DNA from: Paracoccaceae bacterium
GTDB lineage: Bacteria; Pseudomonadota; Alphaproteobacteria; Rhodobacterales; Rhodobacteraceae
NCBI GenBank assembly: GCA_033344815.1
Contig: JAWPMR010000001.1
Location: 3,830,136 to 3,894,135 of the forward strand
DNA: 64,000 bases
Direction: 5' to 3'
The translations under genes were made by a program, and so were the position numbers. Of this stretch, positions 27,049 through 36,177 are shown one piece after another. The notes beneath the pieces are model-generated. The model ran no database searches and was not told where the DNA came from. It saw only the letters and a list, made by a program, of their open reading frames with translations. The stretch's first letter is position 1. Every line of letters begins with the position of its first letter.

Positions 27049-27720
27049 ATGCCATTTAAAAAAATCAGAAAAGCTTTTGCGGTCGCGGGGGTCGCCACTC
27101 TCGCATTTGTAGGCGCGCACGCGGCGTCCGCAGCGACATTCGATTTTGTATCAATTGCGGACAATGCGGGCGATGCAAATTACATTGGAGGAACGGAACT
27201 CAATTGGGGGGATACGGCTTTTGCCGCAGGTCTGACGATTGACGGTATCACTCTGATTGCTTCAGGCAGCAACGTGAACAATAATTTCGCGGATGCGTTT
27301 TTTGACAAGGGCACGGCTGGTCTCGGTGTTTGCTCGACTGTTCTTGGCTGTGCGACGGGCGGTCCTGGAAATACCGCGGATGACAATGTCAGTGCGTCGC
27401 AGGGCGGTGAAACTTTGACACTAGACTTCGGTACTGAAGTCAGCATCACGGACATTTTCTTCCGTGCCGCCGGTCATGGCGCGCTGACTGGATCACTTAA
27501 CCTGAATGGAGGTGTTCTTGGTATCACCAACGGTTTCGCCACGAGCGGGCTTTCCTTGTTGTCTGGAGCATCTGTCTACGACTTTAAATACACAAACAGC
27601 GAATTCTACATCTCTTCGGCGGTAGTGTCGGCGGTTCCGATCCCCGCTGCCGGTCTCATGCTGTTGACGGCATTGGGTGGCCTGACAGCTGTCCGTCGAC
27701 GCAAGCAAAAAGCGGCTTAA
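27049..27720 (+). CDS. Secreted protein with VPLPA-CTERM sorting signal
   Basis: 223 residues. A signal peptide ends near HAASAA (about residue 27). The C-terminus VPIPAAGLMLLTALGGLTA plus VRRRKQKAA has the three parts of a VPLPA-CTERM signal: the VPxPA motif, one hydrophobic helix and a basic tail. Such signals are processed by exosortase-type enzymes and deliver proteins to the surface or extracellular matrix. The mature part is Gly/Asn/Asp-rich with a probable beta fold and two Cys in a GLGVCSTVLGC segment; no catalytic motif is visible. ATG at 27049 follows GAGGGAG. Monocistronic: a strong terminator follows. The exosortase itself is not in this window. Confidence 0.85.
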   Translation: MPFKKIRKAFAVAGVATLAFVGAHAASAATFDFVSIADNAGDANYIGGTELNWGDTAFAAGLTIDGITLIASGSNVNNNFADAFFDKGTAGLGVCSTVLGCATGGPGNTADDNVSASQGGETLTLDFGTEVSITDIFFRAAGHGALTGSLNLNGGVLGITNGFATSGLSLLSGASVYDFKYTNSEFYISSAVVSAVPIPAAGLMLLTALGGLTAVRRRKQKAA

Positions 27721-27750
27721 CAGAGTTCAGCGCGTTGAAAAGATTTTAAG

Positions 27751-27777
27751 GGGCAGCCTGCAAAGGCTGCCCTTTTC
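27751..27777 (+). terminator. Rho-independent terminator after the VPLPA-CTERM gene
   Basis: GGGCAGCCT and AGGCTGCCC form a perfect nine-base stem around a GCAA loop, followed directly by TTTT. It lies 30 bases after the stop codon. Confidence 0.9.
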
Positions 27778-28250
27778 GCGTGACTAGATTGCTGTGGAGC
27801 GGTCAGACTGCTATTCAGCTACACGGAACTGAACAGCGCAGGTGCATTATGATTGCGGATGTGCGGATGCCTGAATAGGCGTCATATAAAAGTGATATCG
27901 TCGTAAATACTGTGAGCGTTTTGCGTGTATAGATCTCTCGTGCATGCGCAGCTTGGACCGTTGGCGTTTTACACGTCCCCCCGGGGCGATCATCGCCGCG
28001 TCAACAGTATCGTTTCAAGCATTGGCTGCCGCCGAAAACCTGAACAAAGAGGATGCCAGACCGTGCTGGTGATCATCGAGTGCTTGCGTCGCCGCATGAG
28101 CGTTCATCGCAGGGGCAGTCCTTCAATCGTGTTCACATGGCAGATGTCAAAACACTGGGTACCGGCTACATCTTGTGAAAGCAGGCAAAGCATGCATTCT
28201 TTGGCCAGTATCCAAATGCTTAACGCATGAAACCCAATTGAAGGAACCCA
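27778..28250. other. Intergenic stretch without a supported gene
   Basis: About 470 bases. One plus-strand frame of 101 codons begins at 27925, but it has no Shine-Dalgarno site and its translation is rich in rare combinations with no family resemblance. I see no repeats or RNA gene here. The sequence just before 28251 (AAGGAACCC) is the ribosome-binding region of the next gene. Confidence 0.5.
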
Positions 28251-28853
28251 ATGCTCCAGAGCTTCCATGACCTTGCAAGAAAGATGCGGAATTGTAGGAT
28301 TTGCGAAGGCCTGGAATTAGGACCGCGACCGATTTTTCAATTGGATCAGGGTGCGAAGATCCTCATTGTGGGACAAGCACCCGGCCGTATCACGCATCTG
28401 AAAGATCGTCCTTTTGATGACCCATCAGGAGAGCGTCTGCGTGCCTGGTTAGGTGTTACCAGAGAAACCTTTTACGAAGATCGAAGGATCGGTATCTTTC
28501 CGATGGGGCTTTGTTTTCCTGGAACCGGCAAAAGCGGCGACAATCCCCCGCGTGCAATTTGTGCTGAAACCTGGCGGTCCAAAGTCATGGCGGCTCTGGA
28601 TCAGCTCGCACTGACAATTGTGCTTGGACGCTATGCGATTGAATGGCACTTGCCCGAGATGAAAAACAGATCTGTCGGCGACGCGGTGAAGTGTTCAGCA
28701 AAAGGTCAAAACGGTGTTTTCGTCCTACCGCATCCCAGTCCGCGCAATAACAGATGGCTCAAACAAAATGAATGGTTTGAGAGGGATGTCATCCCGCGTA
28801 TGCGACACCGGGTCGCCGAATTGCTGGTTGAGCCAGACGTAAACAGTCAATGA
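28251..28853 (+). CDS. Uracil-DNA glycosylase family protein
   Basis: 200 residues. The segment ILIVGQAPGRITHLKDRPFDDPSGERLRAW (quoted in part: VGQAPGRITH, DDPSGERLR) is the motif 1 region of the UDG superfamily, and VFVLPHPSPRNNRW near residue 160 is the C-terminal motif that inserts into DNA. Only one CxxC (NCRIC) is near the N-terminus, so the four-Cys iron-sulphur cluster of UdgA/UdgB types is incomplete. The family removes uracil or damaged bases from DNA, but this subgroup is poorly characterised and some members have other ligands. ATG at 28251 follows AAGGAACCCA. It stands alone. Confidence 0.8.
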   Translation: MLQSFHDLARKMRNCRICEGLELGPRPIFQLDQGAKILIVGQAPGRITHLKDRPFDDPSGERLRAWLGVTRETFYEDRRIGIFPMGLCFPGTGKSGDNPPRAICAETWRSKVMAALDQLALTIVLGRYAIEWHLPEMKNRSVGDAVKCSAKGQNGVFVLPHPSPRNNRWLKQNEWFERDVIPRMRHRVAELLVEPDVNSQ

Positions 28854-29330
28854 AACGCATTTACAATCAGGCACAGGGCTGCACGATTGATTGCCCATAC
28901 GGATATATTTTGCCTGGTATGCTGTAAACTTGGCTTCCAAGTCTTTCGGTTTCCGGTCTTGATTACTGGCTCATTGCAGCGCGCGATGTCATTTGGTTGT
29001 TTCGAAGAAAAAGACCAATCCTGTTTCAATACCTCTCAGGATTGGATGCCGAGGCCATGTTCACCTTGTGGTTCGAGGTAGTGCCGCATAGATCATCATT
29101 TGCGTGCAGCCAAAAAGGGGATCGGGATTTGCGGTGGACTTGCTTTCATGATTGGGGGAGTACACCCTGTGCATCCCAGACACACATGATGATATGCCAT
29201 ATCCTCGGACCTGGCTTGAGCGCGCGACGCCCATACACTCGAAGGTATTGAAGAACGCAATGATTGCTTGCTCCGGTCCGATCCTACATGTGCGGCACAT
29301 CCGCATGAAAACCTTATGCCCGGGTTTGAC
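28854..29330. other. Intergenic stretch without a supported gene
   Basis: About 480 bases between the UDG-family gene and the SseB-like gene. Several overlapping short frames occur on both strands, none with a ribosome-binding site or recognisable product. The composition is somewhat lower in GC than in neighbouring genes. No hairpin terminator was evident. Confidence 0.5.
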
Positions 29331-30125
29331 ATGAATGAACGCACACCGCTGGACGATGCGCATGCCATGATGGAGGCCGCTCCAGATGATGATACCGCCC
29401 GGTTGAGGTACTTTGAGCGTTTGGCCGAAAGTGAGCTGTTTTTGATGCTGGCGGCGGACGCTGCGGGCGGAAATCAGGTGACGCCTGAACTGTTTGAGGT
29501 CAATGATGCGCGTTATGTTCTGGTGTTTGATCGCGAAGAGCGGCTAGCACATTTTGCCGAACGACCCGCGCCCTACGTTGCGCTTTCTGGTCGCGTCATC
29601 GCCGGTATGTTGGCTGCACAGGGCATTGGTCTTGGGGTGAATCTGGACGTGGCACCTTCCGCCATTTTGCTGCCTGCAACAGCGGTGGACTGGCTCAACA
29701 GCACTCTTGGAAACACACCTGATGAGATCGAAGCGACTTTTGCGCAGGTCCACCCGCCGACCGGTCTGCCCGAAAACCTGATCTCTGCGATTGACGGCAA
29801 ACTGGCGACGGCAATGGGGCTGGCGAAATGTGCTTATTTGATAGGAGTGACCTATGACACGGGCGCGCGGGGTCACGTTTTGGGATTTGTGGATGCAGTT
29901 GCGGAGGCGCAGGACGCATTGGCCAGCGCCGCAGCTGAGGCACTGACCTTTTCCGGCATTGAAGCAGGTGCCATGGACGTCGGTTTTTTTCGCGCCGGTG
30001 ATCCGTTGACATCACGCATGGCGAAAGTGGGTTTGCGTTTTGACTTGCCGCAGTTTCAAGAAGCAGCAAGTCCAGCGATCCCGGCACCGGGGTCGGATCC
30101 GAGCAAACCGCCGAAATTACGATAA
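29331..30125 (+). CDS. SseB family protein
   Basis: About 264 residues. The N-terminal half follows the SseB N-terminal domain pattern: ERLAESELFLML near residue 28, then YVLVFDREERLAHFAE, PYVALSGRVIAGMLA and LGVNLDVAPSAILLPATAVDWL. The C-terminal half has alternating strands and a helix-rich segment, ending in a Pro-rich tail. SseB proteins are small cytoplasmic proteins of unclear biochemical role. ATG at 29331 begins the homologous part; another in-frame Met lies 15 bases upstream. The Shine-Dalgarno is weak. It has no obvious operon partner. Confidence 0.8.
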   Translation: MNERTPLDDAHAMMEAAPDDDTARLRYFERLAESELFLMLAADAAGGNQVTPELFEVNDARYVLVFDREERLAHFAERPAPYVALSGRVIAGMLAAQGIGLGVNLDVAPSAILLPATAVDWLNSTLGNTPDEIEATFAQVHPPTGLPENLISAIDGKLATAMGLAKCAYLIGVTYDTGARGHVLGFVDAVAEAQDALASAAAEALTFSGIEAGAMDVGFFRAGDPLTSRMAKVGLRFDLPQFQEAASPAIPAPGSDPSKPPKLR

Positions 30126-30286
30126 AAAGACACTGTGATCTTCACGACGCGATCACGTAGAAACGTCGCGTTTTCACAAGGGCGCGAGAGTATGCTTCAA
30201 AGGGTGCACAGAACGGTTTCGGTCGACTAAGTGTCAGTTGCGACAATGTCGTACAGAGTTGTATCCCTGCTGAACTGGAGCCCTAA

Positions 30287-30811
30287 ATGAACCGTTTCCC
30301 TTTGAAAATTGCTGGTATTGCAATCGCCTTGACCATGGCCTCATCGGCTTGGGCTGGCGATCAATATGTCGACCCCACGGGCTTTGCTGTGTCTGGTTAT
30401 GACGTGGTCGCCTATTTCGATCTGGAACAGAATGCTGTTGGCCAATCACAGCCTGCGGCTGTCCCAGGCAACAAGAGCATCACCTCGACGCACAATGGTG
30501 CGACATTCGCATTCGCGACGGAGGCAAATAAGGCAGCTTTTGATGCCGCGCCGGAAAAATATTTGCCGCAATACGACGGGCATTGTGCTTATGGTGTAGC
30601 CAAGGGCGGTAAAGTGCCCGGCAACCCGAACTTGTGGCGGATCCTTGATGGCAAACTCTATCTCAACATTACCCAAAATGTTGTTGGGTTCTGGGAGGAG
30701 GACATTCCCGGCAATCTCGAGCTTTCGGAAAACAACTGGGTCAGCATCGAAGCAGATCCAGCATCTGATCGCGCGATCCCACAATTCGAAAGTGCTGCAC
30801 CGGTTGAATAG
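30287..30811 (+). CDS. Exported YHS domain protein
   Basis: 174 residues with a signal peptide (hydrophobic residues about 7-22, cleavage after SAWA). The YHS domain reads GFAVSGYDVVAYFD, THNGATFAFATEANKAAFDAAPEKYLPQYDGHCAYGVAKG; the GHCA segment holds the single conserved Cys. YHS domains are thought to bind metals, and in secreted forms the function is unknown. The mature protein is periplasmic by prediction. The gene ends two bases before the start codon region of the rhodanese gene, so the two are very likely co-transcribed. Confidence 0.85.
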   Translation: MNRFPLKIAGIAIALTMASSAWAGDQYVDPTGFAVSGYDVVAYFDLEQNAVGQSQPAAVPGNKSITSTHNGATFAFATEANKAAFDAAPEKYLPQYDGHCAYGVAKGGKVPGNPNLWRILDGKLYLNITQNVVGFWEEDIPGNLELSENNWVSIEADPASDRAIPQFESAAPVE

Positions 30812-30828
30812 CTGTGGATAAAAATAAC

Positions 30829-31308
30829 ATGCCTGATCAGGCGTCAAAGACCTCGCCGCGCTTGTCGCGACGGGGCTTTTTGGCTTTGGGAGCTATTTCC
30901 GCTATTGCGGGTGGAGCCGTTGCTGCGCGCTGGTACAATATTTGGGCGGAGACGGGCGAGGGCGCGTTGACCGCGCCTGAGGCGCATTCTGCTGCGCTAT
31001 CTGGGGATGTTTTGCTGATCGACATCCGGCGCCCTGATGAGTGGGCGTTGACCGGGGTGGGCGAAGGAGCAATCCCGCTTGATATGCGGCGTGACGACTT
31101 CATTGAAGCTTTGATGGTTGAGGCCGACAATGACACAGCGCGTGCTGTTGCCCTGATTTGCGCTCGCGGGGTGCGTTCTCGTCATCAGGGGGCAAAGCTG
31201 ACGAACGCGGGTTTTGCCCGGATCATTGATGTGCCTGAGGGCATGCTCGGATCGGGAGCGGGTCCCGGGTGGATCAAACGGGGGCTCCCCGTCAGGGAAG
31301 TGGTCTGA
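30829..31308 (+). CDS. Tat-exported rhodanese-like protein
   Basis: About 159 residues. The N-terminus has a Tat-type motif LSRRGFLALGAISAIAGGAV followed by a hydrophobic segment, so it is probably periplasmic or membrane-tethered. The rhodanese domain reads VLLIDIRRPDEWALTGVGEGAIPLDMR, and the active-site loop is LICARGVRSRHQ with the nucleophilic Cys. ATG at 30829 or GTG at 30814 are both possible starts; neither has a strong ribosome-binding site. Coupled to the YHS gene upstream, suggesting a shared periplasmic sulphur or metal role (inference). Confidence 0.82.
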   Translation: MPDQASKTSPRLSRRGFLALGAISAIAGGAVAARWYNIWAETGEGALTAPEAHSAALSGDVLLIDIRRPDEWALTGVGEGAIPLDMRRDDFIEALMVEADNDTARAVALICARGVRSRHQGAKLTNAGFARIIDVPEGMLGSGAGPGWIKRGLPVREVV

Positions 31309-31463
31309 CGCGCTGCAATAAATAACTCCGCCTGCAACATATCATATAGCTGACTCTGGTGGTTCAAAAACGCAGCGGCGTCTTGGCCTTAGGAGGCAAG
31401 TAGCGCCATCATGGACGTCCGGCGCGCCATCGCTCGGATGTCACGACCCATGCCGGACCTTGT

Positions 31464-33356
31464 TTATTCAGCGGGAAAACGCGAGGCGCTCAGCAGAGCC
31501 TGTAAACGCAAGCGTTCGATACGCGCACGGCTCACAATACCCGGTTCACGGATTGTATTTGGGCTTTGCATTTTCAAACCGCTCGGCAAGGAACGGGGCA
31601 GGGCTACCGCACTCAATGCGGACAGGGGCACGGCAAGGCATAGACTGAACACAATCGGAATGAGCCAAAGCGAAACCAGACCTGCACTCAGACCAATCAG
31701 GAGCATCAGGCCAAGAAGAGTTTCCATCCAATGAAATCGGACGAGGGTCCCAAGCGGATAAGCTTGCGCGTGACGGGACTGGGCCACCCAGGTATCCGAA
31801 CGCCCGAAGAGGGCGCGCAAGACGGCGCGGGTCTGCTGGATCATCATGATGGGTGCGTAGGCAATGGAAAGGAGAATCTCCACCACAAAGGCCATCAGAA
31901 AGGCACCGCGTCCGCCGTAAACCCGCGTTGCTTTTGGATGCAGCGCTATGATCCCTGCACCTACCAGCTTGGGCGTTAACAGCATGGCATACATGATGAT
32001 CAGGAACACCGCAGAGTCGATATGACTCATTTCGGGCGGCCAGTCCGGGAAAAGCGGATTGGATTCATTAAAGTAACGCACCACGTTTGTCTCGGAATCC
32101 ACGCCGAGTAATGCCCAGACGATGAGTAAAAAGAACCATGCCGGCGAGAGCAGGTAGCTGACGGCGCCGTGGAACAGATGAAACCGCGATACAGGATGCA
32201 ACCCGGCGGTTTTCAGCAGCCGCAGATGCTGAAGGTTGCCCCTGCACCAGCGCTGATCTCGCAACGCATAGTCGATGAGAGTGCCGGGAGTTTCCTCGAA
32301 ACTGCCCGTCACGCGGGGCAGAAACCGGACCCGCCAACCGGCCCGCCGCAAAAGACCGGCCTCGACAAAGTCATGGCTCAGGATCAGTTCTGCCTTGCCT
32401 TTTCGACCCCGTAAATAGGGCAACCCGGCTGACGCGGCAAAGGCCTTGGTGCGAATGATCGCGTTGTGACCCCAATAATTTCCCTCGCTGCGCGCCCATT
32501 TGGCCAGACCTTCAGCCAGTAGCCATCCATAAGCGATATTGGAGAATTGTTGCAGGCGGGCGAAGACCGTCTCAGCGCCAATCAACATGGGGAAGGTTTG
32601 GATCAACCCGGCGCGCGGATCAACGCTTAGCTCATCCGCCAGACGTTCAATGGCGCGGCCGGTCATCAGGCTATCCGCGTCCAGTACTAACATCGCCTCG
32701 TAAGCCGCGCCCCACCCGGTGATCCAGTCCAACAGATTGCCGACTTTCTTGTCGGAATTGGTCACGCGTCTGCGGTAATGAACGGCAAACCTATCAGGGG
32801 CCGAGCCAGACAATGCTGCAAATGCCGTCAATTCCGCTTGCGCAATTATGTCATCACGCGTGTCAGATAGCACAAAGAGTGTGTAGCAATGCAGGCTGTC
32901 CCGCCGCGCAAGGTCATCCAGCATCGCAGCAGCATTTCCGAAGACATCGCTTGGCACTTCGTTGTAGATCGGTACAAGCAATGCGACGTCCATTGGGACG
33001 ATGTCGCAGCGTTGACGTGCATTCGCGTCCTCGCGCGCCAGCAGTCCCGCGATGGCCACGCCGACGGTACTGACGGAAAGCGTCACCCAGATGAAAGTCA
33101 CGCCGATGAGTGTCAGCAAAACCCATTCCAGGCCTGTCATCCCCGCTTCGGCCAACCACCCGTGCATGCCAGCCACCAGCAACCCGGTTGCAATTACCGC
33201 CGGGACAAACAACGCAACACGCCATCCTAAGCTGCGTTCGGCCTGTTGATGCTTGTCGTCGCCCCTTGCTTTTGGAAACGCGGATAGGTCCTGAGCCCGC
33301 ATACGCAAAGGCGTACGCGGAGGCATCAACGCTGGCAGCGTGTCTGTGTTGCCCAT
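31464..33356 (-). CDS. opgH: Glucan biosynthesis glucosyltransferase OpgH (MdoH)
   Basis: About 630 residues, shorter than the 847 of E. coli. Two N-terminal helices (about 45-100) precede a GT2 glycosyltransferase domain: VALLVPIYNEVPSDVFG, MLVLDADSLMTGRAI (the DxD region), SHDFVEAGLLRRAGW and the RDQRWCRGNLQHLRLL motif (QxxRW). More membrane helices follow. OpgH builds the beta-1,2 backbone of osmoregulated periplasmic glucans from UDP-glucose and exports it. ATG at 33356 lies eight bases after the opgG stop with GGGGTGA upstream; the frame is open to 33392 over the end of opgG. Last gene of opgC-opgG-opgH. Confidence 0.92.
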   Translation of the reverse strand: MGNTDTLPALMPPRTPLRMRAQDLSAFPKARGDDKHQQAERSLGWRVALFVPAVIATGLLVAGMHGWLAEAGMTGLEWVLLTLIGVTFIWVTLSVSTVGVAIAGLLAREDANARQRCDIVPMDVALLVPIYNEVPSDVFGNAAAMLDDLARRDSLHCYTLFVLSDTRDDIIAQAELTAFAALSGSAPDRFAVHYRRRVTNSDKKVGNLLDWITGWGAAYEAMLVLDADSLMTGRAIERLADELSVDPRAGLIQTFPMLIGAETVFARLQQFSNIAYGWLLAEGLAKWARSEGNYWGHNAIIRTKAFAASAGLPYLRGRKGKAELILSHDFVEAGLLRRAGWRVRFLPRVTGSFEETPGTLIDYALRDQRWCRGNLQHLRLLKTAGLHPVSRFHLFHGAVSYLLSPAWFFLLIVWALLGVDSETNVVRYFNESNPLFPDWPPEMSHIDSAVFLIIMYAMLLTPKLVGAGIIALHPKATRVYGGRGAFLMAFVVEILLSIAYAPIMMIQQTRAVLRALFGRSDTWVAQSRHAQAYPLGTLVRFHWMETLLGLMLLIGLSAGLVSLWLIPIVFSLCLAVPLSALSAVALPRSLPSGLKMQSPNTIREPGIVSRARIERLRLQALLSASRFPAE

Positions 33357-33364
33357 GTTATCTG

Positions 33365-34891
33365 TCACCCCGTGGTCCACCTGTAGAGCCAAACTTCACT
33401 CAGAGGCGCGCCATCCAAACGCAACTGCGCCCTGAATTCTATGTAGGCCGCATCCTCTGGTTCAAAGGTAAACGCCAACCGCGGCCCATTTGTTTCCGGA
33501 TTTCTTTGTACAAGACCTGATGACAACGATCCTGAACTGCTGCGCAACACAATATCCAGTCGATCAAGGTCAGCAGGCACAAGAGCACCGTCGTCAAAAT
33601 CAATTGTGACAATCTTACCGCCTTCAGGGCGCCCACCGATTGCCGTGTTCAGCACACGCAGGGGCATTCCGGCCTTGGGCGCAGGATCCTCGCCCCAGTC
33701 TAAAAGATAGCTCATCTTGTGACTTTGCCCCGCCGCAATAGGTGCGGCGGGTCGCCAGAAGGCAACGATATTGTCGTAGATCTCAAGATCAGCGGGGATT
33801 TCGACCAGCGTTACGGATCCTGGTCCCCAGTCTTCTTGCGGCGTGATCCAGGCGGAGGGACGTGAATGGTAGAGCGCCTCCAAATCAGCGAAATCGCGGA
33901 AATTACGCGCGCGCTGCATCAGCCCAAAACCGCGCGGATTATTATCTGAAAATGCGCTGATCTGAAGCGTTATGGGGTTTGCCAAAGGTCGCCAGATGGT
34001 TTCGCCCGCGCCGTTGTGAATCAACAATCCGTCATTGTCATGAACAGCAGGGCGGAAATCATCAAACCGCTGGCGCATCGTTTCGTCGAATAAAAACATA
34101 GATGTCAGCGGCGCGATTCCCACATGGTTCAGGTCCGAGCGTGCGAATATTTCCGCTGTGACAGACATGCGCAGAGCGTCTCCATGCGCAATATCAAAGC
34201 GATAGGCCCCGCTACAACTGGGGCTGTCCAACAGCGCATGAACGACAATTGAATCCGCACCGGGACGCGGCGTTTCCATCCAGAAAGCTGTGAAATCGGG
34301 GAATTCCTCGCCCATTGGGTCGCCTGTCTTGAGCGCCAACCCCCGGGCCGACAGCCCGTAGGTTTCTCCGGTGCCGATGCCGCGAAAATAGCTCGCGCCC
34401 TGAAAAACCGCATACTCCTGAAAGATACCGGGTTGTTCCAGCTCACCGCGCAAACGCAGGCCAGAATATCCCACTGTGGCATCTATTTCGACCTCTGGGA
34501 ATTTGTCGGTCGTATCAAAGACGCCCATGTCGAAGGCGAGCGGGCGTGCCATGCCATCTTCGACAACGTTGATTTGAACCGCTTGTGGGAAGTAGAGGCC
34601 AGGCGGCAGGAAATCTACGCGCGCGGGGCGCTGAGACCCCTGCCACAAAGAGTTGCGGCCATCAAACCATATCTTGCGGTATTGATCATAACTCAAATTG
34701 CGCCAGCTTTCCGGAACCAGCGGGCGCGGTTGGTATTCGCTTGCGCCCAGCGCTTTCGCGTGTGCGCGTACGGTTTCGGCATTGAACGGCAAAGCGTCGC
34801 CCAGTTGTAAACCGGGTACGCCTGCGAAGCTGGCAGACGGTAGGACGGCCATTGTGGCCAGTGATTTCAGAACTTCACGCCGCAGCATCAT
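33365..34891 (-). CDS. opgG: Periplasmic glucan biosynthesis protein, OpgG/OpgD family
   Basis: About 508 residues. The N-terminus MMLRREVLKSLATMAVLPSA has a twin-Arg-like RREVLK and a hydrophobic stretch ending at SFA, so export, possibly by Tat, is predicted. The mature part has family blocks SYDQYRKIWFDGRNSLW, QVNVVEDG, FRGIGTGETYGLSARGLALKTG and EDWGPGSVTLVEIP, and it ends with a C-terminal beta domain. OpgG/OpgD proteins act on the glucan backbone in the periplasm. Tat export is a feature of OpgD, so OpgD is an alternative name. The ATG at 34891 overlaps the opgC stop (ATGATG over TGA). Confidence 0.9.
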   Translation of the reverse strand: MMLRREVLKSLATMAVLPSASFAGVPGLQLGDALPFNAETVRAHAKALGASEYQPRPLVPESWRNLSYDQYRKIWFDGRNSLWQGSQRPARVDFLPPGLYFPQAVQINVVEDGMARPLAFDMGVFDTTDKFPEVEIDATVGYSGLRLRGELEQPGIFQEYAVFQGASYFRGIGTGETYGLSARGLALKTGDPMGEEFPDFTAFWMETPRPGADSIVVHALLDSPSCSGAYRFDIAHGDALRMSVTAEIFARSDLNHVGIAPLTSMFLFDETMRQRFDDFRPAVHDNDGLLIHNGAGETIWRPLANPITLQISAFSDNNPRGFGLMQRARNFRDFADLEALYHSRPSAWITPQEDWGPGSVTLVEIPADLEIYDNIVAFWRPAAPIAAGQSHKMSYLLDWGEDPAPKAGMPLRVLNTAIGGRPEGGKIVTIDFDDGALVPADLDRLDIVLRSSSGSLSSGLVQRNPETNGPRLAFTFEPEDAAYIEFRAQLRLDGAPLSEVWLYRWTTG

Positions 34892-36129
34892 TGCAACGCT
34901 TTTTTGCGCCAGGGCTGGGACTTGTACCACCCCGCGCCATAGGCAACCAGAACCAAAACCCCCATGCCGGCGAAATTCACCGCTACGACGGTCCAGGTAT
35001 CGCGACCAAGGTTATCCATCACAAAGCCGCTGATCCGCGCAATGAACATGCTCGTGATGAAAACCGCCAGGGATTGCTGACCGACCTTAAGGATGATGGC
35101 GAGAATGTTTTGCCACAGGCGCGCCAAGCTTCCGTCACCGGTCGCCAGAAGACGCACGCCCTTGTCACCAGCGGCAACCCAGCACAGATAGGCAAGTGCC
35201 AGAAAGTGGATATACCGCAGGATCCCGAAATCCGATTTAGTAATCCAGATCGTATTCGCAATCCGCCAGTCCCGGGCCCAGTCAAAGCCAAATTCGCGGA
35301 CGCCAATATTTGAGAGCGGGATATTCATGAGGACCAACGCCAGGGCCAGACCGATCAGCATCGGCGTCACGGGCGGTTTGGGCAACCAGCCCCGCATGAA
35401 GGCAAAACCGGAAAAGAATATCAGTTGCCAGCCAAACGGGTTGAAGAACCATTTGCGCTCTGACCAAGGCTCTGCGGGCAAGCCGAGATGAAAATCCTCG
35501 AGGCCAAGCTCAGCGAGCAAGCGGCGTTGCGCAAAGAACCAGACCAGGATCACAAGACCTGCAACCAGTCCCAGATGAATCCGTGACAGCGCCATGAGCA
35601 AGGGCATCATCATCAGTACGACCATATACATTGGTAATATGTCGAAATAGTTGGGCACATAGGTGAGCGTGAGCAGGCCCACAAGCTGCGGTCCCGGATC
35701 TGCAAAGAACTTCCACAGGTTCAATGTACCGATATACACCTTGTCATATGCACCGGTCATGTCGATGGCAGCAAGAAGTGTCGCGACGGCGAAGAACAAC
35801 CCGATGTGCGCCCAATAGACCTGCCAGACTCTAAAACTGACACGGGCCGTGCCCAAGCGCCATCCTACGGTATCATAAGCGCGCCCAAACGCGATTGCTG
35901 ACGCCATACCCGAGCAAAAAACGAATATCTCAGTCGCATCCGAAAAGCCCCAGCGGGCGGGAATCCACGAAGTGAAAAAATTGCCCGGCGTATGCGCAAA
36001 CAGGATGATGAACATCGCAATGCCGCGAAAGAAATCCAATCGGACATCACGTTGCCTGACCACGGGCGCCGCCTGCGCTGACGTACCAGCGCTTGGCGGT
36101 GTAATCTGAGAGGGGTCAGCAAGTGTCAT
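34888..36129 (-). CDS. opgC: OpgC-type membrane protein (glucan succinyltransferase/acyltransferase-like)
   Basis: 413 residues with about ten hydrophobic helices. After a 27-residue cytoplasmic lead, RDVRLDFFRGIAMFIILFAHTPGN carries the DFFRG and H motifs that open this family (shortened here as DFFRGIAMF and AHTPGN). Further blocks are FVFCSGMASAIAFGRAY and PNYFDILPMYMVVLMMMPL. OpgC adds succinyl substituents to periplasmic glucans. First gene of the opgC-opgG-opgH operon: its stop overlaps the opgG start. OpgC is less conserved than the other two, but position and topology support the call. Confidence 0.9.
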   Translation of the reverse strand: MTLADPSQITPPSAGTSAQAAPVVRQRDVRLDFFRGIAMFIILFAHTPGNFFTSWIPARWGFSDATEIFVFCSGMASAIAFGRAYDTVGWRLGTARVSFRVWQVYWAHIGLFFAVATLLAAIDMTGAYDKVYIGTLNLWKFFADPGPQLVGLLTLTYVPNYFDILPMYMVVLMMMPLLMALSRIHLGLVAGLVILVWFFAQRRLLAELGLEDFHLGLPAEPWSERKWFFNPFGWQLIFFSGFAFMRGWLPKPPVTPMLIGLALALVLMNIPLSNIGVREFGFDWARDWRIANTIWITKSDFGILRYIHFLALAYLCWVAAGDKGVRLLATGDGSLARLWQNILAIILKVGQQSLAVFITSMFIARISGFVMDNLGRDTWTVVAVNFAGMGVLVLVAYGAGWYKSQPWRKKALQ

Positions 36130-36177
36130 AAGCGGTCTTTATGCTGTGTCCAAAGAAAAGTCATTAGTTTGCTGGTA

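Noticed and set aside
27925..28230. Plus-strand frame of 101 codons before the UDG-family gene
   Set aside because: No ribosome-binding site and no family likeness; high content of rare pairs for this genome.
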